A stretch of 64,000 bases of DNA from a bacterium (lineage in GTDB: Bacteria > Bacillota > Clostridia > Lachnospirales > Lachnospiraceae): NCBI GenBank assembly GCA_030535455.1, contig JAUNJY010000001.1:1-64000 (forward strand). Direction: 5' to 3'. Within the stretch, counting starts at the first letter, position 1, and every line of letters begins with the position of its first letter. The position numbers were made by a program, and so were the translations under genes. Below, piece by piece: positions 9,449-18,892 of the stretch. The notes beneath the pieces are model-generated. The model did no database searches. It saw only the letters and a program-made list of their open reading frames with translations, and was not told the origin of the DNA.

Positions 9449-10819
9449 CTATTGTGGAGAGATTTTCTTACTTAACACAGCAATTGTATTGTCTAAATTG
9501 CCGTCTTTTTTCATGTCGTTTTCTATTTTATTAATACCGTGTAAAACAGTAGTATGATCTCTATTTCCTAGCTTTTTACCAATGTCATTTAATGAAACAT
9601 CAGTAAGTTTTCTGCATAAATACATCGTTACTTGTCTAGGGAATGCAATATTTCTACTCTTTTTAGAAGAAATGATTTCAGTTGGAGTAATGCCAAAGTG
9701 CTCAGCAACGATATCAATGATTAACTCAGGGGTAATATCCTTGTGATTGTTTGGAGAAATCAAATCTTTTAGTGCTTCTTCCGCGAGTTCAACGTTCACT
9801 TCACGGTTTTTAAGTCTGGAAAGAGCCACAATCTTAGTAACTGCGCCTTCCAATTCACGAATATTGCTTTTAATATTCGTAGCAATATACTTCATAACTT
9901 CATCGTCTATCTGAAGACCATCAAGTTCTTCTTTTTTCTTAAGAATAGCCATTCTTGTTTCATAATCTGGCTGCTGAATATCAACAGTAAGGCCCCATTC
10001 GAATCTTGATCTTAAACGTTCTTCAAGAGTTTCGATATCTTTTGGTGGTTTATCAGAAGATATAATAATTTGTTTCTTTGACTCGTGAAGCGTATTAAAG
10101 GTATGGAAAAATTCTTCCTGGGTACTTTCTTTTCCTATAATAAATTGAATATCATCGATCAATAAAACATCTATATTTCTATATTTTTCGCGGAATTCGG
10201 CCGTTGAAGAGTTTTCGTTACGGTTACGAATCGAATCAATTAACTCATTCGTGAAAGTTTCGCTTGTTACATATAAAACCTTGCTATCTGGATTATGATC
10301 CAAGATAAAATGGGCAATGGAATGCATCAAGTGAGTCTTTCCAAGACCTACACCTCCGTAGATAAATAATGGATTATAAACTTCTGCAGGGGATTCGGCA
10401 ACTGCTAAAGATGCAGCATGAGCGAGGTTATTGTTGGTGCCAACAACGAATGTGTCGAATGTGTATCGTGGATTTAGAAAAGGATACTTGTTTTTTGTAG
10501 CTGGTTCTGCTTTTTTGGTTTCATTTTTAGTTGATTCTTGTTTTTTTGCTTGTGTGGAAGAAATGAAATCAAGTTCATAGCTTTGCCCCGTTACTTCCTC
10601 AATTGCTACCTTTAAAGGAAGACCGTATTTTCGGCTTATAAAGTCAATACTACCGGAACCAAGTACAACATCATCTATTAAAATCGTAATCTTATCGTTA
10701 TCCACAGAATAAACTGTTAATGGCAATAACCAAGTTCGAAATGAAACATCAGAAATAGCGTGTTCAACTTTTAGAGCTTCAAGTATTTCACTCCACTTTT
10801 CTTGAATTATGTTTTTCAT
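9449..10819 (-). CDS. dnaA: Chromosomal replication initiator DnaA
   Basis: The AAA+ initiator binds DnaA boxes and melts oriC. Visible parts are an N-terminal interaction domain, a charged linker (about residues 92-112), Walker A GGVGLGKTH (about 155-163), Walker B VLLIDDIQF, the arginine-finger region LEERLRSRFEWGL, and the C-terminal helix-turn-helix DNA-binding signature GNRDHTTVLHGINKIE near residue 427. Two ATGs are adjacent. The second (10819) is chosen because the AGGGGG site is 6 nt upstream of it but only 3 nt from the first (10822). DnaA boxes flank the gene on both sides, so autoregulation is likely. Confidence 0.98.
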   Translation of the reverse strand: MKNIIQEKWSEILEALKVEHAISDVSFRTWLLPLTVYSVDNDKITILIDDVVLGSGSIDFISRKYGLPLKVAIEEVTGQSYELDFISSTQAKKQESTKNETKKAEPATKNKYPFLNPRYTFDTFVVGTNNNLAHAASLAVAESPAEVYNPLFIYGGVGLGKTHLMHSIAHFILDHNPDSKVLYVTSETFTNELIDSIRNRNENSSTAEFREKYRNIDVLLIDDIQFIIGKESTQEEFFHTFNTLHESKKQIIISSDKPPKDIETLEERLRSRFEWGLTVDIQQPDYETRMAILKKKEELDGLQIDDEVMKYIATNIKSNIRELEGAVTKIVALSRLKNREVNVELAEEALKDLISPNNHKDITPELIIDIVAEHFGITPTEIISSKKSRNIAFPRQVTMYLCRKLTDVSLNDIGKKLGNRDHTTVLHGINKIENDMKKDGNLDNTIAVLSKKISPQ

Positions 10820-10854
10820 CATAATCCCCCTAATTATAAAATTTTCTAGTTATA

Positions 10855-10883
10855 ATATTAAACTAATTAGTTTGTATTTTCAA
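10855..10883 (-). promoter_or_regulatory. Probable dnaA promoter
   Basis: On the minus strand -35 TTGAAA (10878-10883), a 17-bp spacer and -10 TAATAT (10855-10860). A one-mismatch DnaA box (10902-10910) lies just upstream, consistent with DnaA control of its own gene. Confidence 0.55.
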
Positions 10884-10901
10884 TCTTTATTATCCCTACT
10901 A

Positions 10902-11282
10902 TGTGGATATCTTGCCAAAATTCGATAGTTTTGCTAAAAAATAATCACATTTTTCGTGAGTTATCCTCACGATAAACCATAAACATCCTGTACATAGTGT
11001 GGATAAAATAGTCGCACTAAAGAGTTATACCATATTATCAAGCTGTTATCAACATATTATTACTGTAAAATTCACATAAACGTGAATTAATTATAAAAAT
11101 TATGAACATCTGGAGAAATATCGAGAAAATCTAGTATTATCCCAAAGTTTCAAATATCTATTCACAAATCATTCAACTGTTATCCACAAGTTATGCACAA
11201 TTTGTGGATAACTATGTTTTTAATAATGTGAGTAAACTGATTTTGGTTAAGAAAACTGTGTAAAAATGTCACTTTATACACA
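10902..11282. other. oriC: oriC, upstream DnaA-box cluster
   Basis: Exact TTATNCACA matches are at 10998-11006 (-), 11180-11188 (+), 11191-11199 (+), 11203-11211 (-) and 11274-11282 (+). One-mismatch boxes include 10902-10910 (-), 10961-10969 (+), 11046-11054 (+), 11158-11166 (+) and 11257-11265 (-). The three boxes at 11180-11211 are almost contiguous. Together with the cluster beyond dnaA, this makes a bipartite origin. The gap from 10823 to 11720 holds no credible gene; 11290-11600 is A/T-rich with nothing recognised. Confidence 0.8.
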
Positions 11283-11609
11283 AGATCATATTTAGTATTT
11301 TCAGATTGTGAGTTTTGTAGTACAATTACCAGGAGTATTTTTTTATTGGATGTAAAAACTAAAGAGTGCCATAAGCAAATTTGAAAAGCTGTTTCTTCTT
11401 ATATAAAGAAATAACTATAAAAATTACTTATGTGAGGCTTGTAGAGTTTGTTAAATTCATAACAATTTTGAAAAGAAGAAAAGGCAAAAAATCTGTAATA
11501 CAGTATCGAAAGATACAAGAAAAATGAGAAAAACAAGAGAAAATGGAAAATATAGCGAAAATTAGTAAGAAAAATATAGGTTTTGGAGGGTCAAATTTTG
11601 AATAATGAC

Positions 11610-11638
11610 TTGACGTAACCTGACAATGCTAATATAAT
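11610..11638 (+). promoter_or_regulatory. rpmH promoter
   Basis: -35 TTGACG (11610-11615), 17-bp spacer, -10 TATAAT (11633-11638). The expected start is near 11645, 75 bp before rpmH. The first 12 bases, TTGACGTAACCT, are identical to those of the trmB promoter at 48126. Confidence 0.8.
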
Positions 11639-11720
11639 ATAACGTGATATTTCAAACTATTAGAATAGAATAGATACGCTTACTAATATATAGTCGGTGT
11701 TTATAAGGAGGTGTTTCAGC

Positions 11721-11855
11721 ATGAAAATGACATTCCAACCAAAGAAGAGATCAAGAGCTAAAGTTCATGGTTTCAGAGCTAGAATGGCTACTAAAAACGG
11801 TAGAAAAGTAATCGCTAGCAGAAGAGCAAAAGGTAGAAAATCTTTATCAGCATAG
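11721..11855 (+). CDS. rpmH: 50S ribosomal protein L34
   Basis: The 44-residue, strongly basic protein ([18 protein letters not shown] to GRKSLSA) is ribosomal protein L34 of the large subunit. It has the family's full length and the typical [17 protein letters not shown] start. A TAAGGAGGTG ribosome site lies about 10 nt upstream of the ATG. It opens the conserved rpmH-rnpA-yidD-yidC-jag cluster to the right of oriC and is driven by a near-consensus promoter. Confidence 0.98.
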   Translation: MKMTFQPKKRSRAKVHGFRARMATKNGRKVIASRRAKGRKSLSA

Positions 11856-11879
11856 GTCGCAGGTTTGTGGCCTTTTCTT
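11855..11879 (+). terminator. Weak terminator or attenuator after rpmH
   Basis: GGTCGCA (from the last base of the rpmH stop) pairs with TGTGGCC through seven contiguous pairs, two of them G-U, around a 4-nt loop, then TTTTCTT. It would partly reduce read-through from rpmH into rnpA, fitting the much higher demand for L34 than for the RNase P protein (inference). Confidence 0.5.
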
Positions 11880-11883
11880 CGCT

Positions 11884-11936
11884 TATAGGAGAAAATCCTA
11901 TTATTAAGGAGAAAATCCTATTGTAAAGGAGATATT
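11884..11936 (+). repeat. Tandem 20-bp repeats carrying Shine-Dalgarno sequences before rnpA
   Basis: AGGAGAAAATCCTATT occurs at 11887-11902 and 11907-11922, and a third, diverged copy AGGAGATATT at 11927-11936 is the actual rnpA ribosome site. The period is exactly 20 bp. In the first two units AGGA can pair with TCCT, hiding their Shine-Dalgarno bases in small hairpins. The third has lost the pairing half. Confidence 0.75.
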
Positions 11937-11939
11937 GTT

Positions 11940-12284
11940 TTGTCAGAATCATTAAGGAAGACAAAGGAATTTACTCAAGTTTATAAAAATGGCATATCGT
12001 ATGCCAATCGCTACCTAGTTATGTATAAAGTCGAAAACGGACTAGGGAAGAATAGAATTGGAATATCTGTTAGTAAAAAAGTAGGAAATAGTGTAGTACG
12101 TCATAGAGTGACCCGTTTAATTCGAGAGAGTTATCGACTAAACCAAGATAAATTTTTCGTTGGATATGACATCGTTGTAGTCGCTAGGGCTGCAGCAAAA
12201 GACAAGCAGTATAAGGAAATTGAAAGTGCCTTGCTGCATGTTGGAAAAATCCATAAAATTGTAAAAGAGATGATTGAATCGTGA
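11940..12284 (+). CDS. rnpA: Ribonuclease P protein component
   Basis: The 114-residue basic protein is the protein subunit of RNase P, which with the catalytic RNA matures tRNA 5' ends. The family core is visible: RNR-like [21 protein letters not shown] at about residues 41-61 followed by RLIRESYR. The start is a TTG at 11940 behind AAAGGAGAT; no ATG is suitably placed. The stop overlaps the GTG start of yidD. Confidence 0.96.
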   Translation: MSESLRKTKEFTQVYKNGISYANRYLVMYKVENGLGKNRIGISVSKKVGNSVVRHRVTRLIRESYRLNQDKFFVGYDIVVVARAAAKDKQYKEIESALLHVGKIHKIVKEMIES

Positions 12285-12496
12285 TCAAACGATTTTTGTT
12301 ATTTTTAATTCGAATATATCGAAAATTTATTTCTCCTTTAAAGAGACGGCCAACCTGTATATATACACCTACATGTTCAGTATATGCCATACAGGCGATA
12401 GAAAAGTATGGTGCACTTAAAGGGTCATATTTGGCGATTCGCAGAATACTGAGATGTCATCCTTTTCATAAAGGCGGATATGATCCCGTGCCATAA
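12281..12496 (+). CDS. yidD: Membrane protein insertion efficiency factor YidD
   Basis: The 71-residue protein matches the YidD family, which assists YidC-dependent membrane insertion. The short hydrophobic-basic N-terminus is followed by the family core [19 protein letters not shown] and [17 protein letters not shown], with three conserved cysteines. It starts with GTG at 12281, overlapping the rnpA stop in GTGA, which suggests translational coupling. Confidence 0.95.
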   Translation: MIKRFLLFLIRIYRKFISPLKRRPTCIYTPTCSVYAIQAIEKYGALKGSYLAIRRILRCHPFHKGGYDPVP

Positions 12497-12550
12497 CTAA
12501 CACTATTTCAAGGTACTTAACTTCAAAAACTCTTTAAGGAGGAGAATGAA

Positions 12551-13834
12551 TTGTCGCTAATATTTTTAACACAAGAGAATGGCTCAATCCTTGGACCAAT
12601 TGCTAAGGTTTTAGGAGTTATTCTGAACTGGTTAGCTGAATTTCTTAATATCTTTGGAATTCAGAACACAGGTATTACGTTAATCTTATTTACATTTATC
12701 GTAAATACATTAATGTTACCGTTAACAATCAAGCAGTATAAATTTCAGAAAATTCAGTCTAGTTTAGCTCCCGAGTTAGCTAGAATTCAAAAGAAATATA
12801 AAAATAAAAAAGATGAGGTTTCCATGCGTAAGCAACAAATGGAAACTCAAGAGCTATACCAAAAGTATGGTGCAAATCCAATGGCAGGATGTTTACCAAT
12901 GTTAATCACCCTTCCTATTTTATTTGCATTATATCGTGTAGTTTACCATATTCCAGCATATGTTGATTTATTCTACAATCAATATGCTGATTTTGCTGAT
13001 AAACTTATCAGTATCCCAGATATCGGTACAGTAATTCAGAATGCTAATATTCAATTATCTCAGCCACTTCAGGTTGGATTTGAAAATTGGGCAAATTATA
13101 GTGCGAATGATATTGTATTAAAGAATAATGTTGTTGAGTTCTTATCTCAATTAAAGTCAGCAGATTGGAAAACGTTATCAGATCAATTAGGTAATGTAAT
13201 TCAAAATCCAGAACAGCTTCAAGTAATTAGAACTAGTCTTGAGACTACTCAGGCAGCTGCACATAATATGAACAGCTTCTTAGGATTAAATGTTGTAGAA
13301 AGTGTTATGTCTACAGGACCAATCTCTCCAGCAGCAATTGTTCCATTATTAGCAGGTGGTTTACAGTTTATTCAAACTAAGATGATGCCACAAACTGATA
13401 ATAATCCAGATTCACCTACAGCATCAACATTAAAAACTATGAATTACGTAATGCCTTTAATGTCAGTCGTATTCTGTTTCATGTTCCCAATCGGTGTTGG
13501 TTTATACTGGGTTGCAGGTAGTTTATACCGTATTGTACAACAATTATTTGTAAATCGTTACATGGATCGTATCAATATAGATGATTTAGTAAAGAAAAAT
13601 GTTGAAAAGCAGAATAAAAAACGAGCTAAAGCCGGACTTGAACCTTTAAAGATGGAAGCAGTTTCTAAAGCTAGAACTAAAGATATTCCAACGGTAGAAG
13701 AGAAAGCAAAAGCGAGTAAGAAAAAGAATGAACCTTCCGATTACAGTCGAAGCGATGTATCTTACAAAGCAGGAAGTATATCCGCGAATGCTAGACTTCT
13801 TAACAAGAAGAATGGGGAGAAGGGAGACAAGTAG
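12551..13834 (+). CDS. yidC: Membrane protein insertase YidC/OxaA
   Basis: The 427-residue insertase helps insert and fold inner-membrane proteins. Membrane segments are visible at about residues 35-60 (ITLILFTFIVNTLMLPLTIKQ), 115-135 (CLPMLITLPILFALYRVVY) and toward 245-320, with a basic cytosolic tail. The Gram-positive form lacks the large periplasmic domain. A long stretch between the second and later segments (about residues 140-235) is an expanded extracytoplasmic loop. Start is TTG at 12551 behind AAGGAGGAG. The jag gene follows after 3 bp. Confidence 0.96.
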   Translation: MSLIFLTQENGSILGPIAKVLGVILNWLAEFLNIFGIQNTGITLILFTFIVNTLMLPLTIKQYKFQKIQSSLAPELARIQKKYKNKKDEVSMRKQQMETQELYQKYGANPMAGCLPMLITLPILFALYRVVYHIPAYVDLFYNQYADFADKLISIPDIGTVIQNANIQLSQPLQVGFENWANYSANDIVLKNNVVEFLSQLKSADWKTLSDQLGNVIQNPEQLQVIRTSLETTQAAAHNMNSFLGLNVVESVMSTGPISPAAIVPLLAGGLQFIQTKMMPQTDNNPDSPTASTLKTMNYVMPLMSVVFCFMFPIGVGLYWVAGSLYRIVQQLFVNRYMDRINIDDLVKKNVEKQNKKRAKAGLEPLKMEAVSKARTKDIPTVEEKAKASKKKNEPSDYSRSDVSYKAGSISANARLLNKKNGEKGDK

Positions 13835-13837
13835 TTT

Positions 13838-14560
13838 ATGATGGATTGGGTTGATTTTACAGCAAAGACAGTAGATGACGCGATTACTGATGCACTTATT
13901 AAACTTGAAACGACAAGTGATAATGTAGAAGTAGAGGTTATCGAAAAAGAAAGCAATGGGATTTTAGGATTATTTGCAAAACCTGCAAAAATTCGTGTAC
14001 GCGTAAAAAATGATGTACAACAGATTGCCAGAAACTTTCTTGAAAAGCTTCTTAAAGCGATGAATGTAGAGGCTAATATTGAGATTGACTACGATGAGCT
14101 TGAAGGAGTAATGCAAATTGATTTATCAGGGGATGATATGGGTGTCCTTATTGGTAAACGAGGTCAAACACTTGATTCGCTTCAAGTGTTAACTAGCACT
14201 GTAGTGAATAAGCATTATAAAGATAGTTACTTAAAGGTTAAATTAGACACTGAGAACTATCGCGAACGTCGTAGAGAAACACTTGAGAATTTAGCAAAGA
14301 ACTTAGCATTCAAAGTTAAAAGAACGAAAAAACAAGTTGTACTTGAACCTATGAATCCATACGAACGTAGAATCATTCATTCTGCATTACAATATGATAA
14401 ATTCGTTGAGACTCATAGCGAAGGAGAGGAACCTTATCGTAAGGTTGTCATTACTCTAAAGAAAAATTATAAAACACATAATAATAGGACAAATAGTCAT
14501 TATAAATCCTACAACAACCAGAATAAAACAAATAAAACTGTTAATACTGTTGTTGATTAA
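13838..14560 (+). CDS. jag: RNA-binding protein Jag/KhpB
   Basis: The 240-residue protein has an N-terminal Jag domain (about 1-50, EVIEKESNGILGLFAKPAKI), a central KH domain (DDMGVLIGKRGQTLDSLQ near residue 103) and an R3H domain (RRRETLENLAK to NPYERRIIHSALQ). The family binds RNA and affects cell shape and envelope synthesis in Firmicutes. The tail is Asn/Thr-rich and low in complexity. Two adjacent ATGs (13838, 13841) follow a GGGAGA site, so the start could be one codon later. Confidence 0.94.
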   Translation: MMDWVDFTAKTVDDAITDALIKLETTSDNVEVEVIEKESNGILGLFAKPAKIRVRVKNDVQQIARNFLEKLLKAMNVEANIEIDYDELEGVMQIDLSGDDMGVLIGKRGQTLDSLQVLTSTVVNKHYKDSYLKVKLDTENYRERRRETLENLAKNLAFKVKRTKKQVVLEPMNPYERRIIHSALQYDKFVETHSEGEEPYRKVVITLKKNYKTHNNRTNSHYKSYNNQNKTNKTVNTVVD

Positions 14561-14567
14561 CTTAAGG

Positions 14568-14616
14568 GGACGGCGGATGGATTATTCATTGAATAATCCA
14601 TCTTCTGTCCTTTTTT
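14568..14616 (+). terminator. Terminator of the rpmH-jag operon
   Basis: A long hairpin pairs GGACGGCGGATGGATTATTCA with its near-perfect complement at 14589-14610, followed by TTTTTT. It is 7 bp beyond the jag stop. Confidence 0.92.
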
Positions 14617-14680
14617 AATTAAAGTAGATCATATCAGGTACCAGAGAAAGCCGAGAGTTTTGTGGCTCAGGAGAGATATC

Positions 14681-14741
14681 AGGACGTTTTGTTGAATAAT
14701 AGATGTAGAGAAAGACTCCCTATTTTTGAACAAAGCGTCCT
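14681..14741 (+). other. Stem-loop in the mnmE leader region
   Basis: AGGACGTTTTGTT (14681-14693) pairs with AACAAAGCGTCCT (14729-14741) through 13 pairs, one of them G-U, around a 35-nt loop. No T run follows on the plus strand, so it is not an obvious terminator. The rest of 14617-14856 is non-coding, with short hairpins (for example AGCC/GGCT near 14650-14666) and no recognised riboswitch. Confidence 0.5.
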
Positions 14742-14856
14742 AAAAAAGGGTGCAAATCGCACTTCGCGAAAAAGAAAAATAGAAAAATAACTGTTTTTTT
14801 GCTCTATTTTATGATAAAAATATAACTAAGATTTCATTTAGAAGGGAAAAATTAAC

Positions 14857-16233
14857 GTGAAAACAGATACAATAGCTGCGATTGCCACAGCACTCAGTAA
14901 TGCTGGATTAAGTATTGTACGTATTAGTGGTGACGAGGCATTTGATATTATAGACAGAATTTATGTTTCAAAGAACGGAAAAAAGGTGCTTTCTAAGCAG
15001 CCATCACATACGATACATTATGGATTTATTAAGGATGGAGAGGAAGTAATTGATGAGGTAATGGTATCAATTATGAAGGCTCCAGCTACGTATACAAAAG
15101 AGAATGTTGTTGAGATTAATTGTCATGGTGGTGTAATTGTAACCAAGAAAATACTACAGACAATTATCAAATATGGTGCTAGAATAGCTGAGCCAGGAGA
15201 ATTTACAAAACGTGCATTTTTAAATGGCCGAATTGACTTATCCCAGGCCGAAGCAGTAATTGACATTATTCATGCAAAGAGTGAATATGCACTATCAAGC
15301 TCTTTAAGCCAATTAAAGGGATCTGTACTAGAGAAAGTAAAAGAGATTAGAGATTCTGTCATTTATGATATTGCATATATTGAGGCAGCATTAGATGACC
15401 CAGAACACATTATTATAGAAGAATATACAGATGAACTTACAACACATGTGAAAACAACCATTGCAAGTATTGAGAATTTACTAGCAACTGCAGATAACGG
15501 TAAGATCATATCTGAAGGCATTAAGACTGCAATCGTAGGTAAACCGAATGCAGGAAAGTCTTCCTTATTAAATAATTTAGTAGGAGAGGATAGAGCAATC
15601 GTTACCGATATTGCAGGAACAACAAGAGATACGTTAGAAGAGACCATCCAGTTACATGGTGTTGTCTTAAATATTATAGATACAGCAGGTATTCGAAATA
15701 CAGAAGATGTTGTAGAAAAAATTGGTGTAGACCGAGCTAAAAAAGTTGCAAATAATGCAGATTTAGTGTTATATGTAATAGACGGAAGTCGTGAACTTGA
15801 TAAGAATGATTATGAGATCATGGAGTTAATTAAGGATCGCAAAGCAATCGTTTTAGTAAATAAATCAGATTTAAATCAAGTAGTTGATATAGATGAGATT
15901 AAGAAGTTAACAAATAAAGAAGTAATTATTATTTCAGCAAAAAATAATACCAATATCGAGACGTTGGAAAAGACGGTAGAGTCCATGTTCATTAATGGCA
16001 AGTTAAGCTTTAATGATGAAGTATATATTACTAATGTTCGACATAAGACAGCATTAGAGGAAAGTTTAGTAAGTGCAAAACAAGTATTATATAGTATTGA
16101 GTCTGGCATGCCAGAAGATTTTTATACTATTGATTTAATGAATGCATATGCAAGACTGGGCGAGATTATTGGTGAAGAAGTAGGCGAAGATTTAGTAAAT
16201 ACTATTTTCCAAAAATTCTGTATGGGTAAATAG
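14857..16233 (+). CDS. mnmE: tRNA modification GTPase MnmE
   Basis: The 458-residue GTPase acts with MnmG to make the 5-carboxymethylaminomethyl group on wobble uridines. The N-terminal folate-binding domain is followed by helices and an inserted Ras-like G domain with GKPNAGKSS (228-235), DIAGTTRD, DTAG and NKSD. The C-terminal catalytic cysteine motif is FCMGK, matching the family's FC[IVLM]GK. The start is a GTG at 14857 behind GAAGGG. mnmG follows after 24 bp. Confidence 0.97.
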   Translation: MKTDTIAAIATALSNAGLSIVRISGDEAFDIIDRIYVSKNGKKVLSKQPSHTIHYGFIKDGEEVIDEVMVSIMKAPATYTKENVVEINCHGGVIVTKKILQTIIKYGARIAEPGEFTKRAFLNGRIDLSQAEAVIDIIHAKSEYALSSSLSQLKGSVLEKVKEIRDSVIYDIAYIEAALDDPEHIIIEEYTDELTTHVKTTIASIENLLATADNGKIISEGIKTAIVGKPNAGKSSLLNNLVGEDRAIVTDIAGTTRDTLEETIQLHGVVLNIIDTAGIRNTEDVVEKIGVDRAKKVANNADLVLYVIDGSRELDKNDYEIMELIKDRKAIVLVNKSDLNQVVDIDEIKKLTNKEVIIISAKNNTNIETLEKTVESMFINGKLSFNDEVYITNVRHKTALEESLVSAKQVLYSIESGMPEDFYTIDLMNAYARLGEIIGEEVGEDLVNTIFQKFCMGK

Positions 16234-16257
16234 TACAAAAGGGAAAGAGGAATAGTT

Positions 16258-18141
16258 ATGCCAAATGTAAATGAAGAATATGACGTAGTAGTTGTTGGTG
16301 CTGGGCATGCAGGATGTGAAGCAGCACTTGCAAGTGCAAGATTGTCATTAAATACAATTATATTTACAATTAGTATGGATAGCATTGCATTGATGCCATG
16401 TAACCCAAACGTTGGGGGGAGCTCTAAAGGACATTTAGTACGTGAGCTTGACGCATTAGGCGGAGAGATGGGTAAGAATATTGATAAGACGTTTATCCAG
16501 TCTAAGATGCTTAATAAGTCCAAAGGACCAGCGGTGCATTCATTACGTGCACAAGCAGATAAACAAGAATATAGCAGAGAAATGCGCTATGTATTAGAAA
16601 ATACAGACAACCTTACAGTAAGACAAGGTGAAGTAACTGAAATCTTAGCAGAAGACGGAAAAGTAGTTGGCGTTAAGACATTTTCAGGTGCAACTTATCG
16701 TTGTAAGGCAGTTGTATTATGTACAGGAACGTATTTAAATGCAAGATGTGTGTATGGTGACGTAAGTCTTTATACCGGACCAAATGGTTTATCAGCTGCA
16801 ACACATTTAACAGATTCATTAAAATCACTTGGAATTGAAATGTATCGATTTAAGACAGGAACTCCTGCAAGAATTGATAAACGTTCCATTGATTTTAGTA
16901 AGATGGAAGAGCAAAAGGGAGATGAACACATCGTACCATTTTCCTTTACAAATAAAGCAGAAGACTTACAAAGAGATCAGATTTCTTGTTGGTTAACGTA
17001 TACAAACGAGAAGACACATGAGATTATTCGTGGAAGTTTAGATCGTTCTCCATTATATTCAGGAGATATTGAAGGTACTGGTCCTAGATATTGTCCATCT
17101 ATTGAAGATAAGGTAGTTCGTTTTGCAGATAAAGAAAGACACCAGGTATTTATTGAGCCAGAAGGCAACTATACAAATGAAATGTATATCGGCGGTATGT
17201 CCAGTTCTTTACCAGAGGATGTACAATATGCGATGTATCGTAGTGTTGCAGGACTTGAAAATGCAAAGATTATCCGTAATGCTTATGCAATTGAATATGA
17301 TTGTATTAATGCAAATCAATTAAAAGGTTCTTTAGAGTTTAAGAAAGTGGAAGGCTTATTTAGTGGTGGCCAGTTCAATGGTAGTTCAGGATATGAAGAG
17401 GCTGCAGCTCAAGGGCTTATGGCTGGTATGAATGCTGCATTAAAGGTTCTTGGTAAGGATCCAGTAGTGTTAGATCGTTCTGAAGGCTACATTGGTGTAT
17501 TAATTGATGATTTAGTAACGAAAGAAACTCATGAGCCATATCGTATGATGACCTCAAGAGCGGAATACCGTTTAATTCTACGTCAGGATAATGCAGACTT
17601 AAGATTATCTGAGATCGGACATAAAGTTGGATTAATTGACGATGAACGTTATGCTTATGTAGCTAAGAAACGTGAGATGATTAAGGCTGAAATTGCAAGA
17701 CTTGAAGAGTGTAAAATTGGTGCAAACAGGGAAGTACAGGAATTACTAGAAAGTTTAGGAAGTCAGCCTTTAAAGACAGGAACAACTTTAGCAGAGCTTA
17801 TTCGTAGACCAGAGTTAACTTACGAAGATATTGCTGCATTAGATAGTGAGCGTTTAGAACTTCCAGAAGATGTGATTGAACAGGTAAATATTAACATTAA
17901 ATATGATGGTTATATCACACGTCAGTTAAAACAAGTAGAACAGTTTAAAAAGCTTGAAAATAAAAAAATTCCTGCAGATATTAATTATGATGAGATTAAC
18001 AGCTTACGTATTGAAGCAAGACAAAAGTTAAGTGCTATTCGTCCAGCTTCGGTAGGACAGGCGTCCCGTATTTCCGGTGTTAGTCCAGCAGATATTTCAG
18101 TACTATTAGTGTATTTGGAAGTATTACGTCATAGTAAATAG
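16258..18141 (+). CDS. mnmG: tRNA uridine-5-carboxymethylaminomethyl(34) synthesis enzyme MnmG
   Basis: The 627-residue FAD protein is the partner of MnmE in U34 modification. The dinucleotide-binding motif [16 protein letters not shown] lies near residue 15. The signature [20 protein letters not shown] and the [30 protein letters not shown] block around residue 360 are intact. Length is normal. It sits between mnmE and rsmG in a compact cluster. Confidence 0.97.
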   Translation: MPNVNEEYDVVVVGAGHAGCEAALASARLSLNTIIFTISMDSIALMPCNPNVGGSSKGHLVRELDALGGEMGKNIDKTFIQSKMLNKSKGPAVHSLRAQADKQEYSREMRYVLENTDNLTVRQGEVTEILAEDGKVVGVKTFSGATYRCKAVVLCTGTYLNARCVYGDVSLYTGPNGLSAATHLTDSLKSLGIEMYRFKTGTPARIDKRSIDFSKMEEQKGDEHIVPFSFTNKAEDLQRDQISCWLTYTNEKTHEIIRGSLDRSPLYSGDIEGTGPRYCPSIEDKVVRFADKERHQVFIEPEGNYTNEMYIGGMSSSLPEDVQYAMYRSVAGLENAKIIRNAYAIEYDCINANQLKGSLEFKKVEGLFSGGQFNGSSGYEEAAAQGLMAGMNAALKVLGKDPVVLDRSEGYIGVLIDDLVTKETHEPYRMMTSRAEYRLILRQDNADLRLSEIGHKVGLIDDERYAYVAKKREMIKAEIARLEECKIGANREVQELLESLGSQPLKTGTTLAELIRRPELTYEDIAALDSERLELPEDVIEQVNINIKYDGYITRQLKQVEQFKKLENKKIPADINYDEINSLRIEARQKLSAIRPASVGQASRISGVSPADISVLLVYLEVLRHSK

Positions 18142-18163
18142 CAAGCAGCTTAAAGGAGTTACC

Positions 18164-18880
18164 GTGGAACAAGATAACGTATTTTTAGATGGTTTAAAAG
18201 AACTTAATATTACATTAAGTGATGAGCAGATTGCTCAATTTCATAAATACTATGAAATGTTAGTAGAAAAAAATAAAGTTATGAACTTAACTGCAATTAC
18301 TGAATGGAATGAAGTTGTTCATAAACATTTTTTAGATAGCATTGCAATTGTAAAGACAATGGATATGAGCAAGGCTTATCGTATTTTAGATTTAGGAACA
18401 GGTGCTGGATTTCCTGGTATCCCGTTAAAGATAGCATTCCCACAGTTAGAAATTGTATTATTAGATTCTTTAAATAAACGTATTTTATTTTTACAAGAAG
18501 TAATTGATGAGTTAGGATTACAAAAAATCACTGCAATTCACGGAAGAGCAGAAGATTATGCGAAGCAGAAGGAATATCGTGAAACATTTGATTTATGTGT
18601 TTCTAGAGCTGTTGCAAATTTATCTTCTCTTTCAGAATATTGCCTTCCATATGTTAAAAAGGGAGGAGCATTTGTGTCCTATAAATCTCAGACAGCACAG
18701 GAAGAGACAGTAGCAGCAGCAAAAGCTATTCATATTCTTGGAGGTAAGTTAGAAAGCGTTACTGAGTTTGAACTTCCAGGGACGGATATGAATCGTTGTT
18801 TTGTTAAAATAGATAAGGTGATTGAAACACCTAAGAAATATCCTAGAAGTGCTGGCAAGCCTACGAAGGAACCATTATAA
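18164..18880 (+). CDS. rsmG: 16S rRNA (guanine-N7)-methyltransferase RsmG
   Basis: The 238-residue S-adenosylmethionine-dependent enzyme methylates G527 (E. coli numbering) of 16S rRNA. The SAM-binding motif DLGTGAGFPGIPLKI and the SRAVANLSSLSEYCLP block are typical. The start is a GTG at 18164 behind AAGGAG. It follows mnmG after 22 bp, the usual gene order. Confidence 0.96.
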   Translation: MEQDNVFLDGLKELNITLSDEQIAQFHKYYEMLVEKNKVMNLTAITEWNEVVHKHFLDSIAIVKTMDMSKAYRILDLGTGAGFPGIPLKIAFPQLEIVLLDSLNKRILFLQEVIDELGLQKITAIHGRAEDYAKQKEYRETFDLCVSRAVANLSSLSEYCLPYVKKGGAFVSYKSQTAQEETVAAAKAIHILGGKLESVTEFELPGTDMNRCFVKIDKVIETPKKYPRSAGKPTKEPL

Positions 18881-18892
18881 GGGGGTTAGGTT

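Noticed and set aside
16122-16523. 133-codon minus-strand frame spanning mnmE and mnmG
   Set aside because: Antisense to two well-supported conserved genes; no ribosome site.
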